A stretch of DNA of 64,000 nucleotides. Source: Eubacterium sp. MSJ-33 (GTDB lineage Bacteria; Bacillota; Clostridia; Lachnospirales; Lachnospiraceae). The translations under genes and the position numbers were made by a program. Each line of letters starts with the position of its first letter. Positions within the stretch are counted from its first letter, which is position 1. This document shows positions 63,312-64,000 of the stretch, piece by piece. The notes beneath the pieces are model-generated. The model was not told where the DNA came from. It ran no database searches and saw nothing but the letters and a program-made list of their open reading frames with translations. The stretch covers positions 1,534,501-1,598,500 of the forward strand of contig NZ_CP076562.1 in assembly GCF_022174665.1 (NCBI RefSeq), written 5' to 3'.

Positions 63312-64000
63312 TTACCAATCACGTTTCTCGATTGGAATATATTCTTTGTGATGACCAACGAATTTGTACGCCGGACGGATAATCTTGCCCTTATTTACCA
63401 ACTCTTCAATCCGGTGTGCAGACCAGCCGGAGATACGAGAGATTGCAAAGATTGGCGTGAAGATCTCGATTGGAAGCTTCAACATCGTATAAACGAATCC
63501 ACTGTAGAAATCGACATTCGCGCAAACCGTCTTAAATGTCCGACGATGCTCGCTAATCAACTCCGCTGCGATACGCTCAACTCTGTCATACAATGCAAAT
63601 TCGTCCTGCAAGCCCTTTTCCTCAGAAAGCTTCTTTGCGTATTTCTTCAAAATTACGGCTCTTGGATCAGACTCACTGTAAACCGCGTGTCCCATACCGT
63701 AGATCAGGCCGGAATGATCGAATCCCTTCTTATCAAGCAAGCCCTGTAGATATTCAGAGATTTCATCTTCATTCTCCCAATCCTTGACATGCATCTTCAT
63801 ATCATCAAACATCTGCTGTACCTTGATATTCGCACCACCATGCTTCGGTCCTTTCAGAGAACCAAGAGAGGCAGCGACAGTTGAATACGTATCCGTTCCT
63901 GTCGATGTCAATACATGTGTCGTAAAGGTTGAGTTGTTACCTCCGCCATGTTCCGCATGGATAACCAGACAAACATCCAGAACCTTTGCTTCTAACGCCG
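63312..64000 (-). CDS. Citrate synthase, 3' part (cut by the window edge)
   Basis: Condenses acetyl-CoA and oxaloacetate to citrate. The frame runs to the window end without a start, so about half of the usual 430-450 residues are seen. HAEHGGGNNSTF holds the oxaloacetate-binding histidine; GPKHGGANIKVQQM and GMGHAVYSESDPRA carry the catalytic histidine region, and EIFTPIFAISRISGWSAHR follows. The tail ends YIPIEKRDW. Citrate or 2-methylcitrate synthase cannot be told apart from this part; no other TCA gene is visible. Confidence 0.94.
   Translation of the reverse strand, partial: ALEAKVLDVCLVIHAEHGGGNNSTFTTHVLTSTGTDTYSTVAASLGSLKGPKHGGANIKVQQMFDDMKMHVKDWENEDEISEYLQGLLDKKGFDHSGLIYGMGHAVYSESDPRAVILKKYAKKLSEEKGLQDEFALYDRVERIAAELISEHRRTFKTVCANVDFYSGFVYTMLKLPIEIFTPIFAISRISGWSAHRIEELVNKGKIIRPAYKFVGHHKEYIPIEKRDW

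Overview
The window looks like a chromosomal segment of a low-to-mid GC Firmicute of class Clostridia, most likely Lachnospiraceae (Roseburia / Agathobacter / Butyrivibrio-like). Support: the full S10-spc-alpha ribosomal protein order with map and adk, a zinc-type S14 (rpsN, 61 aa), adenylate kinase with a four-cysteine lid, strong AGGAGG ribosome binding sites, XRE, PadR and MarR regulators, and SpaA-type surface proteins. The exact genus is inference. Almost all genes lie on the minus strand; no rRNA or tRNA gene was recognised.

1-27.4 kb is largely housekeeping and envelope-response DNA. From the left: an FtsX permease and its ATPase with a 64-bp repeat array between them; a methyltransferase; a TraX-like membrane protein divergent from a small XRE regulator; an ECF sigma factor and membrane anti-sigma protein; a MarR-MATE-cation antiporter operon; rubrerythrin with a PerR-like box; a compact type I toxin-antitoxin locus (a 27-aa hydrophobic peptide with a convergent antisense RNA); a membrane-bound XRE regulator; a broken azlD remnant; and a long operon PadR - HAAS/DUF1700 - DUF4097 - response regulator - histidine kinase - FtsX permease - ATPase that reads as one envelope-stress circuit. 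A chemoreceptor follows, then rpsI-rplM (with an L13-type leader), truA, ecfT and a fused EcfA1-EcfA2.

27.4-36.4 kb is an accessory island between ecfA and rplQ, two genes that normally adjoin in Firmicutes. It holds an unknown plus-strand gene, an orphan type IV pilin-like gene, an S66 peptidase, a SpaA-domain surface protein that has lost its 3' end and cell-wall anchor, a zinc-ribbon gene, a metal-binding-type lipoprotein, a zeta toxin with its small partner, and fragments of a MNT nucleotidyltransferase and other genes. Three copies of a two-hairpin RNA element are spread across it. Their stems differ in sequence but keep their pairing, and two copies flank the zeta operon. This is the most unusual part of the window.

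36.4-52.6 kb is the S10-spc-alpha superoperon, rpsJ to rplQ, read right to left from a promoter near 52.62 kb, with a long leader before rpsJ and a 309-base structured gap between rpmJ and rpsM. 52.8-64 kb holds a membrane protein whose C-terminal repeat continues past its stop codon, a methyltransferase gene interrupted by an in-frame TGA, a heptad-repeat protein with an MMPL exporter and TetR regulator, cardiolipin synthase, an RlmI-type methyltransferase and the 3' part of citrate synthase, cut by the window edge.
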